A stretch of DNA of 64,000 nt from Parageobacillus sp. KH3-4 (lineage in GTDB: Bacteria > Bacillota > Bacilli > Bacillales > Anoxybacillaceae): positions 2,328,001-2,392,000 of the forward strand of contig NZ_AP025627.1 in the NCBI RefSeq assembly GCF_022846435.1. The letters run 5' to 3'. The notes under the pieces are model-generated. The model made no database searches and was not told the DNA's origin. It saw only the letters and a program-made list of their open reading frames with translations. Below are positions 46,396 to 54,538 of the stretch, piece by piece. A program made the position numbers and the translations under genes. Position 1 is the first letter of the stretch, and each line of letters starts with the position of its first letter.

Positions 46396-46779
46396 ATGAC
46401 GGAGAAAGAATACATCATTCACCAATTATATAATGATATTTCTAATCTTGAAAACCAATTGCGCGGTAATCACGAAAAAATTGCACGGTTAAAAAAAGCT
46501 GAAAGCGGCATATCCAATGAACTTAGTGAATTGGTTGATCACAAACCACTTGTATTTGACCCCGAGCTCACTCCCTATACATGGCAGGGCAAATATGCCG
46601 ATATGTTTTTAGATATAAGAAACGACACCAATTACGCATACACTGGCATTATTCAGCAAACCGAAGACCTTCTAAATGATATTTCCAAAAAGATATCGGA
46701 ACTAGAAGTGATGAATACAAGCATTTCCAACACCATCTCTTCAAAACGAAGCCAGCTGGCTCATCTAAAGGCTCAGTAA
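46396..46779 (+). CDS. LXG-toxin partner, DUF5082/YwqH type
   Basis: A 127-residue coiled-coil protein (DISNLENQLRGNHEKIARLK; ISKKISELEVMNTSISNT). YwqH-type proteins stand first in LXG operons and with a DUF5344 partner form the helical targeting complex for the toxin. A WQG at the middle (YTWQGKYADMF) resembles the WXG turn. The start is the ATG seven bases after AAGGAAG. Confidence 0.75.
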   Translation: MTEKEYIIHQLYNDISNLENQLRGNHEKIARLKKAESGISNELSELVDHKPLVFDPELTPYTWQGKYADMFLDIRNDTNYAYTGIIQQTEDLLNDISKKISELEVMNTSISNTISSKRSQLAHLKAQ

Positions 46780-46794
46780 ACAGGTGGGATCACA

Positions 46795-47067
46795 ATGACA
46801 GAAATTAAAGTCCATTTACAGGAAGTTGAAGCGTCCTTAGACGGGCTAAAACGTAAAATCGGCGAATTAAACACTAACCATTCACATCCATCGTTCCCTG
46901 TTTCCTCTCTTGATTTCATCACAAAAATAAAAGCAATTGAAGACCTTTACTATCAAATCGTTGCCGATTATAAAAATACGCTGTTAAACATTGAAAGCGA
47001 TGTTCGCAGACATATTGAGAATCTTGCGGAGACAGACCGAAATATTGCCAAAAAGATGACCATATAA
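46795..47067 (+). CDS. LXG-toxin partner, DUF5344/YwqI type
   Basis: A 90-residue helical protein (VHLQEVEASLDGLKRKIGEL; SSLDFITKIKAIEDLYYQI). Its size and place between the YwqH-type gene and the LXG toxin match YwqI. It has its own GTGGG site and starts 15 bases after the previous stop. Confidence 0.75.
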   Translation: MTEIKVHLQEVEASLDGLKRKIGELNTNHSHPSFPVSSLDFITKIKAIEDLYYQIVADYKNTLLNIESDVRRHIENLAETDRNIAKKMTI

Positions 47068-47079
47068 CGGGGAGTCAAG

Positions 47080-48699
47080 ATGATGAAGGCATTAAAAGTA
47101 TCGGAAGTTTCGCATGAAACCAATCAATTGATCCGTCAAAAACAGCAAGAAAAAGAACAAATTCTTGCTGTTCGCGATGCTGTAAACAAAATAATCCATT
47201 TAGACGATGCTTTAAAGGGGGAAGGCGGTGAAGCGATTAAAGAACACTTTGCCACTTTGCATATTCCTGCCATTCTCCTGCTGCATCAATTTCTTTATCA
47301 GTATTTAGACATTCTAAAAGACATTTTAACTAGGATCGAACATTTTGAAACAAATAGCGGTTTTATAAGCGAAGAATTTATCGAAACAGAAGTAAAAACA
47401 GGCCTTAATCAGTTAGAAAACTTCACTGAGGAAACAGTCAATAGCATCAATCAATATTTTTTCGACGTGGCAGATTTGGTTCATGGCACTCCCGTTCAAA
47501 TTCTTCATTTTCAGCATCAAATCGCATCGGCAAAAAGTCACGCTCAAAAAACTGTCCATGAACTGGCGAAGTTTGATGAAGAAATCTCTCGCGAACTGTC
47601 ATCCTTGCAAGAGCAGCTTGCTCAAATTCGTTCATTCACCCAGAAACTGCGCGAATGGACAAAAGGCGGCGTTTTCTTAAGCAAAGAACAAATAAAAGAA
47701 ATCGAAAATTACATTTCCGAAACAGATACGTTCAAAAAAATGATTGATGAGGCGATTGAACTGTCTGTACAAGAGGGAGATTCCACTTTTGTGGGTGCCG
47801 TCGCCGAATGGCTGGATTCCCTTGGCAAATTCAACGGCGGGCTTAGTGTTGCAAAAGGATTACTTGCAGTTCATGTTCTCAATTCAGGCTTATTAACTTT
47901 ATCGAAAGATGCGAAAGGAAATTTTATTATTAAAGCATCGCCAACGTGGATACAAGGAGCAAATAAAAAATATGAGTCAAAAATTGCAGAAACAATCTAT
48001 GAATTATTAAAAAAAGGAGATAAAAACTCTGCTAATGTAATTAAAAGATTTTTAGCAAAATATAATCGTGCGCCAAGCGGTGTTTTACGTGACCTTATTG
48101 GTTTGCATGCGAAAACAAATAGAATCAGTTTTGGAAAAATCATCGCACAACAACACAAAATCCTTGTCTTTGATGAAAGCCTATTAAAACAATATAAAGC
48201 AAAAGTGGATATTAAAAGCACCATTCGGCAATTTACAGATGTTAAATCTGTATCAAAACTTATTAAAAGGTTGCCATATGCAGGAATAGCGTTCTCGGTC
48301 ACGACAAATATAGGTGAATTTTGGAGTGACAACAACCAATATAAATCTTCGTTTGAAAATTTCGGGAGGTTTTCGGCAGGTATTGGACTTGATATTGGCG
48401 TTGTTGCTACAACGTCTGCAGGGGCATATATAGGTTCATTAATAGCACCAGGTCCGGGAACAATTATTGGCGGAGCTATTGGCGCCGGAGTTGGTATTGT
48501 TGGGTCATGGTTAATAGAGGATGTTGCAAAAGACTTTGGCGAAAAAGTCGGACGAGAATTTGGAGAAGGTGTGCAGAAAATCAAGGAAGGTGTAGAAAAG
48601 GTAGGAAAAGAAATTGAGGAAGGTATTGAAAACGTTACAGAAATGGTAAGGGATTCTTTAACAAGCGCGGAAAAGTTTATTGTGGATTTTTTTAATTAG
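47080..48699 (+). CDS. LXG polymorphic toxin with glycine-zipper C-terminus
   Basis: A 539-residue T7SS toxin. Residues 1-215 are the LXG domain (MKALKVSEVSHETNQLI; DDALKGEGGEAIKEHFATLH). Residues 215-400 are a linker. The tip shows a small-residue glycine-zipper segment at about 445-490 (AGAYIGSLIAPGPGTIIGGA; IGAGVGIVGSWLIED), then an amphipathic charged helix (EKVGREFGEGVQKIKEGVEK). This layout suits a membrane-inserting, pore-forming toxin like TelE rather than a nuclease; that is inference. Two ATGs (47080 and 47083) follow GGGGAG. No nuclease motif is visible. Confidence 0.8.
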   Translation: MMKALKVSEVSHETNQLIRQKQQEKEQILAVRDAVNKIIHLDDALKGEGGEAIKEHFATLHIPAILLLHQFLYQYLDILKDILTRIEHFETNSGFISEEFIETEVKTGLNQLENFTEETVNSINQYFFDVADLVHGTPVQILHFQHQIASAKSHAQKTVHELAKFDEEISRELSSLQEQLAQIRSFTQKLREWTKGGVFLSKEQIKEIENYISETDTFKKMIDEAIELSVQEGDSTFVGAVAEWLDSLGKFNGGLSVAKGLLAVHVLNSGLLTLSKDAKGNFIIKASPTWIQGANKKYESKIAETIYELLKKGDKNSANVIKRFLAKYNRAPSGVLRDLIGLHAKTNRISFGKIIAQQHKILVFDESLLKQYKAKVDIKSTIRQFTDVKSVSKLIKRLPYAGIAFSVTTNIGEFWSDNNQYKSSFENFGRFSAGIGLDIGVVATTSAGAYIGSLIAPGPGTIIGGAIGAGVGIVGSWLIEDVAKDFGEKVGREFGEGVQKIKEGVEKVGKEIEEGIENVTEMVRDSLTSAEKFIVDFFN

Positions 48700-48754
48700 T
48701 GTAATAAAAATTGAGATTATACCAAATTACTTTAACAAAGGAGATATTTATATT

Positions 48755-49438
48755 ATGAAAGTATTATTTCCAAGCTCTGAATTGAAGCAACAAGTTCGCA
48801 CATTTCCATTAAAAAAAAAGAATAAAAAAAATTTTTCCATTAAAAGAGGAGCAGCCTTTTTTTTAGAGAGTAATCTCTTTGTCCTTCTCCTTCTCGCTAT
48901 ACTTCTCATCAATAAAAATGACTGGGATGAAGACGGTTCAATTATTGTTTTCATTTTTATTTCCGGTTTTGAACTTCTGTTTATGTTGCTTTTTATTCCC
49001 GCTTGCTTTTTCTATGAACCGGTCCGTATAAAACGAATCATTCAATCAATCTTCAAAAAAAGAGAAAAAAATGAATGGATAGGAATGGCTTTAGCTTTTT
49101 GTGTAATAACCCTTTTTTCTTTAGGCTTTATTTTCATACCTTATCCAAGCAACTATCTTCCATTATGGTTTACAGTTAGCTGGATATGCGCTTTTGTATC
49201 CATATTTATTCAGCGTGTTGTTATTGCTTATTATTATTCTAACGCGAACATAGACAATAACCAGAAAAGTATATCAAATTATTTTTTTAAATATGTTACG
49301 TTATTTATTATGGGCTTTAACCATTATATTCAATTACTTCTATCCAAAATGCCGTTTTTGCTCAATAAACTATTTGCGATTTTAACTTTCCTTGTACTAA
49401 TTTTGCAATCTTTTGTGCTTCTTGGCGTATATGATTGA
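48755..49438 (+). CDS. Membrane protein, likely immunity protein of the glycine-zipper LXG toxin
   Basis: A 227-residue protein with about five helices (LFVLLLLAILLI; IIVFIFISGFELLFMLLFIP; LAFCVITLFSLGFIFIP; LWFTVSWICAFVSIFI; LFAILTFLVLILQSFVLLGV) and a basic N-terminus. It follows the toxin by 55 bases. A multi-helix membrane immunity protein is what a membrane-acting toxin would need, as with TelE and TipE. No family name is claimed. An AAAGGAGATAT site lies about ten bases ahead. Confidence 0.6.
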   Translation: MKVLFPSSELKQQVRTFPLKKKNKKNFSIKRGAAFFLESNLFVLLLLAILLINKNDWDEDGSIIVFIFISGFELLFMLLFIPACFFYEPVRIKRIIQSIFKKREKNEWIGMALAFCVITLFSLGFIFIPYPSNYLPLWFTVSWICAFVSIFIQRVVIAYYYSNANIDNNQKSISNYFFKYVTLFIMGFNHYIQLLLSKMPFLLNKLFAILTFLVLILQSFVLLGVYD

Positions 49439-49477
49439 TATAGCTATAAGTGAATACTTTGAAGGAGATGCGATCAC

Positions 49478-50272
49478 ATGAGTACAAATGGAACCGTTGC
49501 TTTATCGATGAACGAATTAGTTTCTGCTCTGGCTTTATGCGGATACAGCGAAATAGCCAGCCAAATATTAAACGACGCTACTTTAGTAGAAAATGAAGAA
49601 GAAGAACAACGTTTTATCCGTGAAGTCGAGCAGCTGCTGCATCAGAAAGGTTATTTAGATGTGACAAGAGAATCTTTATTAGTTCCGGGATTAGAAAATT
49701 TGATTCATCTGTTAGTACAGTCCAGAGAAAAAGTTCGATGCGTGGATATGAAAAAAAGACACGTATTGTTGCTGCACCGTGTCCATGATTCCAAAACTTT
49801 AGTTCAACATGTGAAAGGAAACGAACATTCCTTTTCATTTCATGATCCTCAAAAAGGATTTTTTAATTTGCTTGGTCACTTTTTTGCTTCAAATACTAGA
49901 AGAAAGAAGCCCGAAGATATCCTGCCTATGGAAATAAACAGTAAGCTGTTTGATGAGCTTCATACATCAGAACCGGAAGTGCTTGTTGAAGCGATGCAAG
50001 ATGAAAAAGTCCCGTCCACTATGCGTTTATTTTTACAAGATTTTTTGGATAATGGGCAGGAATTAAACAATTTCGCTTTTATGGAATCCGATTATGTGAA
50101 AAATAGATCTGTTTTGGACCAAGTGGCCTTTTTTCTTCCAAGCAAATCGTTTATTTGGCATATTGACTATGAAAAGATTGAGAAGAATAAAATCTTTATT
50201 GTTCCTGTGTCTTTTCAAGAATATTTCCAAAAAATAGAAGAGACGATAAAGGAATTTTTTCATCTATCCTAA
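49478..50272 (+). CDS. Soluble protein of unknown function in the LXG operon
   Basis: A 264-residue soluble protein with no signal peptide or membrane helix. The N-terminus (ALSMNELVSALALCGYSEIA, SQILNDATL) is followed by a mixed alpha/beta body (VRCVDMKKRHVLLLHRVHD; HSFSFHDPQKGFFNLLGHF) and an aromatic C-terminus. It follows the membrane protein by 39 bases, has its own AAGGAGATG site and is last before a terminator. The general layout recalls EspG-like type VII chaperones, but I see no motif that proves it. A second immunity factor is the alternative. Confidence 0.55.
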   Translation: MSTNGTVALSMNELVSALALCGYSEIASQILNDATLVENEEEEQRFIREVEQLLHQKGYLDVTRESLLVPGLENLIHLLVQSREKVRCVDMKKRHVLLLHRVHDSKTLVQHVKGNEHSFSFHDPQKGFFNLLGHFFASNTRRKKPEDILPMEINSKLFDELHTSEPEVLVEAMQDEKVPSTMRLFLQDFLDNGQELNNFAFMESDYVKNRSVLDQVAFFLPSKSFIWHIDYEKIEKNKIFIVPVSFQEYFQKIEETIKEFFHLS

Positions 50273-50290
50273 TGTCATATTCTCAACGTT

Positions 50291-50326
50291 TTTCCTCCCG
50301 CTATGTATTGGGCGGGAATTTTTTTT
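50291..50326 (+). terminator. Terminator of the LXG operon
   Basis: CCCGC and GGCGGG (extended by TTCC and GGAA with bulges) are followed by TTTTTTTTG, 20 bases after the stop. Confidence 0.85.
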
Positions 50327-51420
50327 GTGTGATAAATGCAGATGATGTAATCACTGCATTGGTTAAAACAGATATGTACGATTTGACTGTCTAACACTTT
50401 TATTTCTTTTCTGCCGTCGTGATCAGATACACTAATCTCTTCCACGTCAATCCCTTTGTCTAGAGTATGCCTGTTTTAGTTTACTTTGATCCTCTACACG
50501 ACCAAAATCGACAACTAGAGAGTTTTTTCTACACCTGCGTGCAGGCGCTCACTTCTTGTTCCGTTAAGTATCATAGGCAAAAATCTCATTGGTGTTTAGC
50601 AACCTGTCGCTCAATTCAAAACCGTTTTTCACCTCATCCTGACGACTCAAGTCTCAGGCTTTCGTGGTTATATACCTTTTACAAGCTGTACTTGGTGAGT
50701 GCTTCGGATTCAATCAGGAGCTTCATATAGTTGGCGCCATGAACGGAAGCACGGTGACCTGATGTTTCGATTCTTCACCCTGAATAAGTATCAGCCATTA
50801 GAGAAAATTCAAGTTACCGAGTCCAAGCTGTAGAACTAGAACAATAATATGCATTGACAGAACTCTTTTGATGTTTTGTTTTTTATTGCTAAAGTTTTGT
50901 ATTAGAAGTATGATAGAATTGGAATAATTTAGGAGGGTTTTTATAAATAGAAATGAACATCTATCTTACTAATTGGCCTTGTGCCTTCATTAGATGTTGT
51001 TTGCAGATGAGTATGGTAATTATCACGGAAGTAGTTGGAACTACACGCGATGAAAGAAAATATAATATTTTAAAACAGCTTTTTCTCGATCATTTATAGA
51101 AAAGGACATTGTAGAGAAATGCAAACATCAGTATATCGAAACTTTTTTCAAGACTTAGTTAATAACCACATTCAAAATGCAAAAAAGAAAAAACGTACCA
51201 TCTTCTCCATGAAAGATTTATTAGAAAAATGGAACGAAGGTTAAGTTTTTGGATCAGACTGTTCGCCATCCGAGAAATAAATGATGAGGACGAATATAGC
51301 AAGTCCAAGCAGGTAGAACGAGGAAGAGGCAAAAGAGTATTTATACACAAAATTCATTTTTATTTAATGAATAATTGCTAGAAAAGTAGCATAAAATAAT
51401 AGTTTATGTTAATTTGCATT
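50327..51420. other. Degraded accessory DNA, one possible small ORF
   Basis: About 1.1 kb without an intact gene. At 51120-51245 a 41-codon frame reads MQTSVYRNFFQDLVNNHIQ, NAKKKKRTIFSMKDLLEKW before a TAA; it is basic and lacks a good ribosome site. A free AGGAGG at about 50932 has no proper start behind it, marking a lost gene. Confidence 0.3.
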
Positions 51421-51450
51421 TTGCACACACTAATATGGATGATGTATAAT
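51421..51450 (+). promoter_or_regulatory. Promoter of antitoxin RNA, copy 1
   Basis: TTGCAC (51421-51426), an 18-base spacer, TATAAT (51445-51450). The equivalent in copy 2 is TTGCAA (53954-53959), 17 bases, TATAAT (53977-53982). It fires toward the 3' end of the toxin gene on the opposite strand. Confidence 0.7.
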
Positions 51451-51456
51451 ATATAT

Positions 51457-51600
51457 AGAAAGTACATATAAAATAAATAAGACCGAAGGTGCGGCAACAC
51501 CCTCGGTCGTGCAATAGACGGTTCCCTTCAAGGGGGATCGACAGTAGGCAGAAAATAATCCACCCAGTCGTCATCAACTCAAGGGTGGATTATTTCCTTT
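51457..51600 (+). ncRNA. Antisense antitoxin RNA, copy 1 (type I toxin-antitoxin)
   Basis: A predicted RNA of about 145 bases, from the promoter above to the hairpin AATAATCCACCC (51554-51565) / GGGTGGATTATT (51583-51594) with TTCCTTT behind. It includes the stem GACCGAAGGTG / CACCCTCGGTC (51481-51508), which on the other strand is the terminator of the toxin mRNA. It therefore overlaps the 3' part of the toxin message tail-to-tail, as in TxpA/RatA and BsrG/SR4 of Bacillus. Boundaries are inferred. Confidence 0.65.
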
Positions 51601-51679
51601 GATGATATGACAGTATCGAAACGATCAGACTTGCGAAAGTTATCGCGAACATCAATGATTCAAATACTGTCACCGGCAC
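51590..51679 (-). CDS. Holin-like type I toxin peptide, copy 1
   Basis: A 29-residue single-helix peptide: VPVTVFESLMFAITFASL followed by IVSILSYHQRK. The layout (MTVFxxLxxxIxFxxLVxxIL, short basic tail) is that of Bacillus BsrG/BsrE/TxpA-type holin-like toxins. GTG start after GAAAGGGGGTG; a second in-phase GTG follows at 51673. A TATAAT reading on the minus strand lies at 51748-51743, giving a toxin mRNA of about 255 bases ending at the stem 51508-51481. Too short for standard gene callers. Confidence 0.75.
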   Translation of the reverse strand: MPVTVFESLMFAITFASLIVSILSYHQRK

Positions 51680-51889
51680 CACCCCCTTTCTATAGGGGTA
51701 GAACGCCGACCACCCTTGAGTTTTCCGTGCTATTGCGCTTTTATTATATCACATTTTAGAAAATTTTTCTATAAGAAACGAACGTTTGTTTTGGTTTTAT
51801 TACATTGTTCATTAAAAAAAATGGTTTAACGGCAAACAAAAGATAATAAGAATTATCTTTTCAGCTTGTCGGCTTTATCGACAGGCTGA

Positions 51890-52560
51890 GGTTGTCCTCA
51901 AAAGGTCGTTAAAATGACCTTTTGGGACAGCCTTCTGCTTTTGTTTTTATTTTCCCAAAGTATCTGTTTCTTCTTACCTCCGTATGTTCCTCCTTTTTCT
52001 TTTCATTGGGTCGACGGTGGACGCCCATTTTTTCAAATTGTGGTCAGCACAAATTCCCCCATTCCACTGTAATTTTTAGGAGCTATCTTAACAAAAAATG
52101 CTGGTTTTGCTTGATTTGCCCAAACACCGGCTCGTTTTCGATACATCGCCGCCCCTGCTTCCGTAGGACAACCGTTTCCCGAATTTCCTAGCGTTGTTGT
52201 TGATTTTTCAAAGAAACGCGGATGGTTTTCGTGTCTTTGCCTTTGGTGCATACCGCTTGAAACGGGCATCCGGCACATGCCGTACAACGGGACGTCCATT
52301 TGACAGCGGCGTACCGTCGGCCGTTTCCTTTTGTTCATACACAAACACCAACCGTCCCCTTTGGCGCAAATCCACTCATCCAGTTCCTTATCATACATCA
52401 TTCTCTCGATTCGGCGATCTCCTTCACCCGCACTTTCGTTTGTTCCAAGTCCAACGTGTTATACTTGATCAGAGCGACCATCTTCTTTTTCTCGCAGCAC
52501 GTATCATTCTCTTCACCCCCATAGGCGGAATCGGCAACGGCTCGAAGGTATAAAATCCTG
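51890..52560 (-). pseudogene. IS1182-family transposase remnant
   Basis: Minus-strand pieces in changing frames: AVADSAYGGEENDTCCEKKK, MVALIKYNTLDLEQTKVRV, then RYAAVKWTSRCTACAGCPFQ and AVCTKGKDTKTIRVSLK, and IENEPVFGQIKQNQHF. The YGGEENxxYCE, CxxCxxCxxxxxC and ENExxFGxxKxN blocks are those of IS1182 transposases. The left end keeps a hairpin (CAAAAGGTC / GACCTTTTG near 51900-51925), typical of the element's edge. Many stops and shifts make it inactive. Confidence 0.75.
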
Positions 52561-52751
52561 AATGAACGATAATGTCGATAAACTGAAACCCTCTAGGCGC
52601 CAAGGGGGGATAGGCAACTTCCAAAAAGATTCATTAAATTACAACTACAACAATTAAATGAATAAACATACAATGTTACATAAAGACCAACTATTCATCC
52701 TCTTGCTGTAAAAGAGCTTTTTAACAACGCGGATGGTGGCCTGAGCGCAGC

Positions 52752-52915
52752 GAGGAAGATATTGCAAAAATACTGAATTCAAGTATTGCTGTTGGAGTAT
52801 GGCAACTAGGTTGTCTTATAGGATTTGCTAGAGCAGTCACTTTAGAGCATACATAAAAGATGCTGTAGTTCATCGGGATGTGAGAAAACAGGGATTAGCG
52901 AAGAACGAAAAAATA
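52752..52915 (+). pseudogene. GNAT acetyltransferase remnant
   Basis: The frame gives EDIAKILNSSIAVGVWQLG, CLIGFARAVT and, after shifts, KDAVVHRDVRKQGLAKNE. These match the N-terminal strands and the acetyl-CoA loop (VVHPxYRxQGxG) of GNAT enzymes, with the key glycines mutated. Stretches 52561-52751 and 52916-53001 show nothing. Confidence 0.55.
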
Positions 52916-53001
52916 TTATCCTTAGACATAATGCTGTAATATGGAAAATAGGTTTTACAATCATCTTTTTGATTATAAAGGAAGTTTGCTCCATCCATTG
53001 C

Positions 53002-53030
53002 GAAAAGATAGGCCTGCCGCCTATCTTTTC
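53002..53030. terminator. Terminator of the small exported protein gene
   Basis: GAAAAGATAGG (53002-53012) and CCTATCTTTTC (53020-53030) form an 11-base perfect stem. The gene on the minus strand ends 13 bases to its right. Confidence 0.8.
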
Positions 53031-53042
53031 TGTGTACAGTAT

Positions 53043-53588
53043 TTAGTAGGATTTAATTTTTGCTTCAAATTGTCTAAGCGTTAATTGATTTAGCTCTGGA
53101 AAACCTTCTTCTTCCAAGGAAATGGTTTTTCCTTCGTAAACAGGATAGACCCCTTGCCATCCCCCGACAATGGTATACAATTCTGTTCCTGGAACAGGTT
53201 TTAGGAAACAAAAATATCGACCCTCAGCCATCGGTCCTGGATAAACTTTGTTGTTAGGATTTAAAGGATCAGGAAGGGGTTCAATACCGGTTGATAACAC
53301 GGTGATGATTTTGCCACTGGTTCCCTTTACATATTTGTCGACATGAAAGTTTTGTACAAAATTGACGAGCTGCCCACCTTGTACAGATTTATCCAACGGC
53401 TGTTTCTGAAAAGAAGTATCGAACCAACCATAAGCAATTAATGTTGAGCCGCTTACTAAATCCTTTAAATTTGCGACACGCTTGATATTTACTACTTGCT
53501 TTGGAATGGCAACATGTTGCGCCTGAACAGGTAAATGAAACGCAAATAGCAAACATATACAGATTAAAAATTTAGACCATACTTTCAT
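53043..53588 (-). CDS. Exported protein of unknown function
   Basis: A 181-residue protein with a clear signal peptide (FLICICLLFAFHLPVQAQ, cleavage near 23). The mature part is about 158 residues, rich in beta-strand prediction (LVSGSTLIAYGWFD; GKIITVLSTGIEPLPDP; GRYFCFLKPVPG), without repeats or metal motifs. Start after GAGGTGATGGA. It is flanked by decayed DNA and the toxin-antitoxin copies. I do not recognise the family. Confidence 0.65.
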   Translation of the reverse strand: MKVWSKFLICICLLFAFHLPVQAQHVAIPKQVVNIKRVANLKDLVSGSTLIAYGWFDTSFQKQPLDKSVQGGQLVNFVQNFHVDKYVKGTSGKIITVLSTGIEPLPDPLNPNNKVYPGPMAEGRYFCFLKPVPGTELYTIVGGWQGVYPVYEGKTISLEEEGFPELNQLTLRQFEAKIKSY

Positions 53589-53953
53589 TCCATCACCTCA
53601 TATATATCTTTGTTGAGCGTTACTATTGTTTAACAATCTTTCCCGTTTTATACATGTGTCCTTTGTTCCCATCAGTAGAGTAATTTTTTCCTTTTTATCC
53701 CTGAAAGAAAAACCAATCTGCATTATATTGTTTCCCACTATTGATGCTTCGGCGTTCAAAATCGAAGCGAAACAAAAATATAATATTTTAATCCCGAATT
53801 AAACATAATACATATTATGTTGCATTCCAAACTTCTCAATAAAATCAGCCTCTCGAAACACTAGGGGAGATGATGAGGATATCATAAAAGTGTCATGTTG
53901 CCATTTCCGACACAGCTTACGAACTCGAAGGAAATTACGCAAGAATCTTCATT
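53589..53953. other. Intergenic DNA with no recognised feature
   Basis: AT-rich sequence holding the promoter of the exported protein gene. No gene, repeat or RNA is evident before the copy 2 antitoxin promoter. Confidence 0.3.
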
Positions 53954-53988
53954 TTGCAACACTAATGCTAATCATGTATAATATAATG

Positions 53989-54145
53989 CATAGAGAATTC
54001 CATATAAATAAAAAATAAGACCGAAGGTGCGGCAACACCCTCGGTCGCGCAATAGACGGTTCCCTTCAAGGGGGATCGACAGTGCAGGTAGAAATAATCC
54101 ACCCAACCGCCGTCAACTCAAGGGTGGATTATTTCTTTTGATGAT
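53989..54145 (+). ncRNA. Antisense antitoxin RNA, copy 2
   Basis: The second copy of the module, about 2.5 kb from the first. Promoter TTGCAA-17-TATAAT (53954-53982), stem GACCGAAGGTG / CACCCTCGGTC (54019-54046) and terminator AATAATCCACCC (54093-54104) / GGGTGGATTATT (54122-54133) followed by TCTTTTG. The helices are conserved while the loop between the last arms differs (AACCGCCGTC against AGTCGTCATC), so the two antitoxins could be specific for their own toxin mRNA. Confidence 0.65.
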
Positions 54146-54218
54146 ATGACAGTATTGAAACGACTAAACTTGCAAATGCTATCGCAAACATTAACGCTTC
54201 AAATACCGTCATCGGCAT
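54129..54218 (-). CDS. Holin-like type I toxin peptide, copy 2
   Basis: A 29-residue peptide, MPMTVFEALMFAIAFASL then VVSILSYHQKK, with an ATG start after GGAAAGGGGGTG. It differs from copy 1 at six positions, mostly conservative, so both appear maintained. A TATATA-type -10 lies near 54280 on the minus strand. Confidence 0.78.
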   Translation of the reverse strand: MPMTVFEALMFAIAFASLVVSILSYHQKK

Positions 54219-54329
54219 CACCCCCTTTCCACAGGGGTAGAATGCCGACCCACCCTTGAGTTTCCCATACTATTGCGTTTCTATATATATCGATATTAAA
54301 AACAGAAGATACTAAGAATCATCTTTTTA

Positions 54330-54538
54330 TTTTATTAGACATCGCTGCTCCGTTGGCCACCTATGCATTGCTTCGCGGCACCACAATGAAAAAAATTTTA
54401 TTCTTCCGTCGGAAATGAAAGAAGTGTTTGTCATTACTTTTATCTTGCTCGCAGCAGCACTCTTCCTTACGTGGAATAGCGCAGTCCATTCAAAATCAAA
54501 AACGCCAAATTCTGTTTTATATGCTTGAGATTTGTGTT
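54330..54538 (+). pseudogene. MFS multidrug transporter, C-terminal remnant
   Basis: Plus-strand pieces DIAAPLATYALLRGTTMKK and, after a shift, EMKEVFVITFILLAAALFLT WNSA resemble the last helix of EmrB/QacA-type exporters. It overlaps the 3' end of the convergent protease gene by about 20 bases and has no start. Confidence 0.4.

Noticed and set aside
47997-48584. 195-codon frame antisense to the LXG toxin
   Set aside because: It is an opposite-strand shadow of a well-supported gene, proline-rich from GGx codons and lacking a ribosome site.
50467-50730. 87-codon plus frame after the LXG operon
   Set aside because: Cys/Ser/His-rich random composition, no ribosome site, in obviously degraded DNA.
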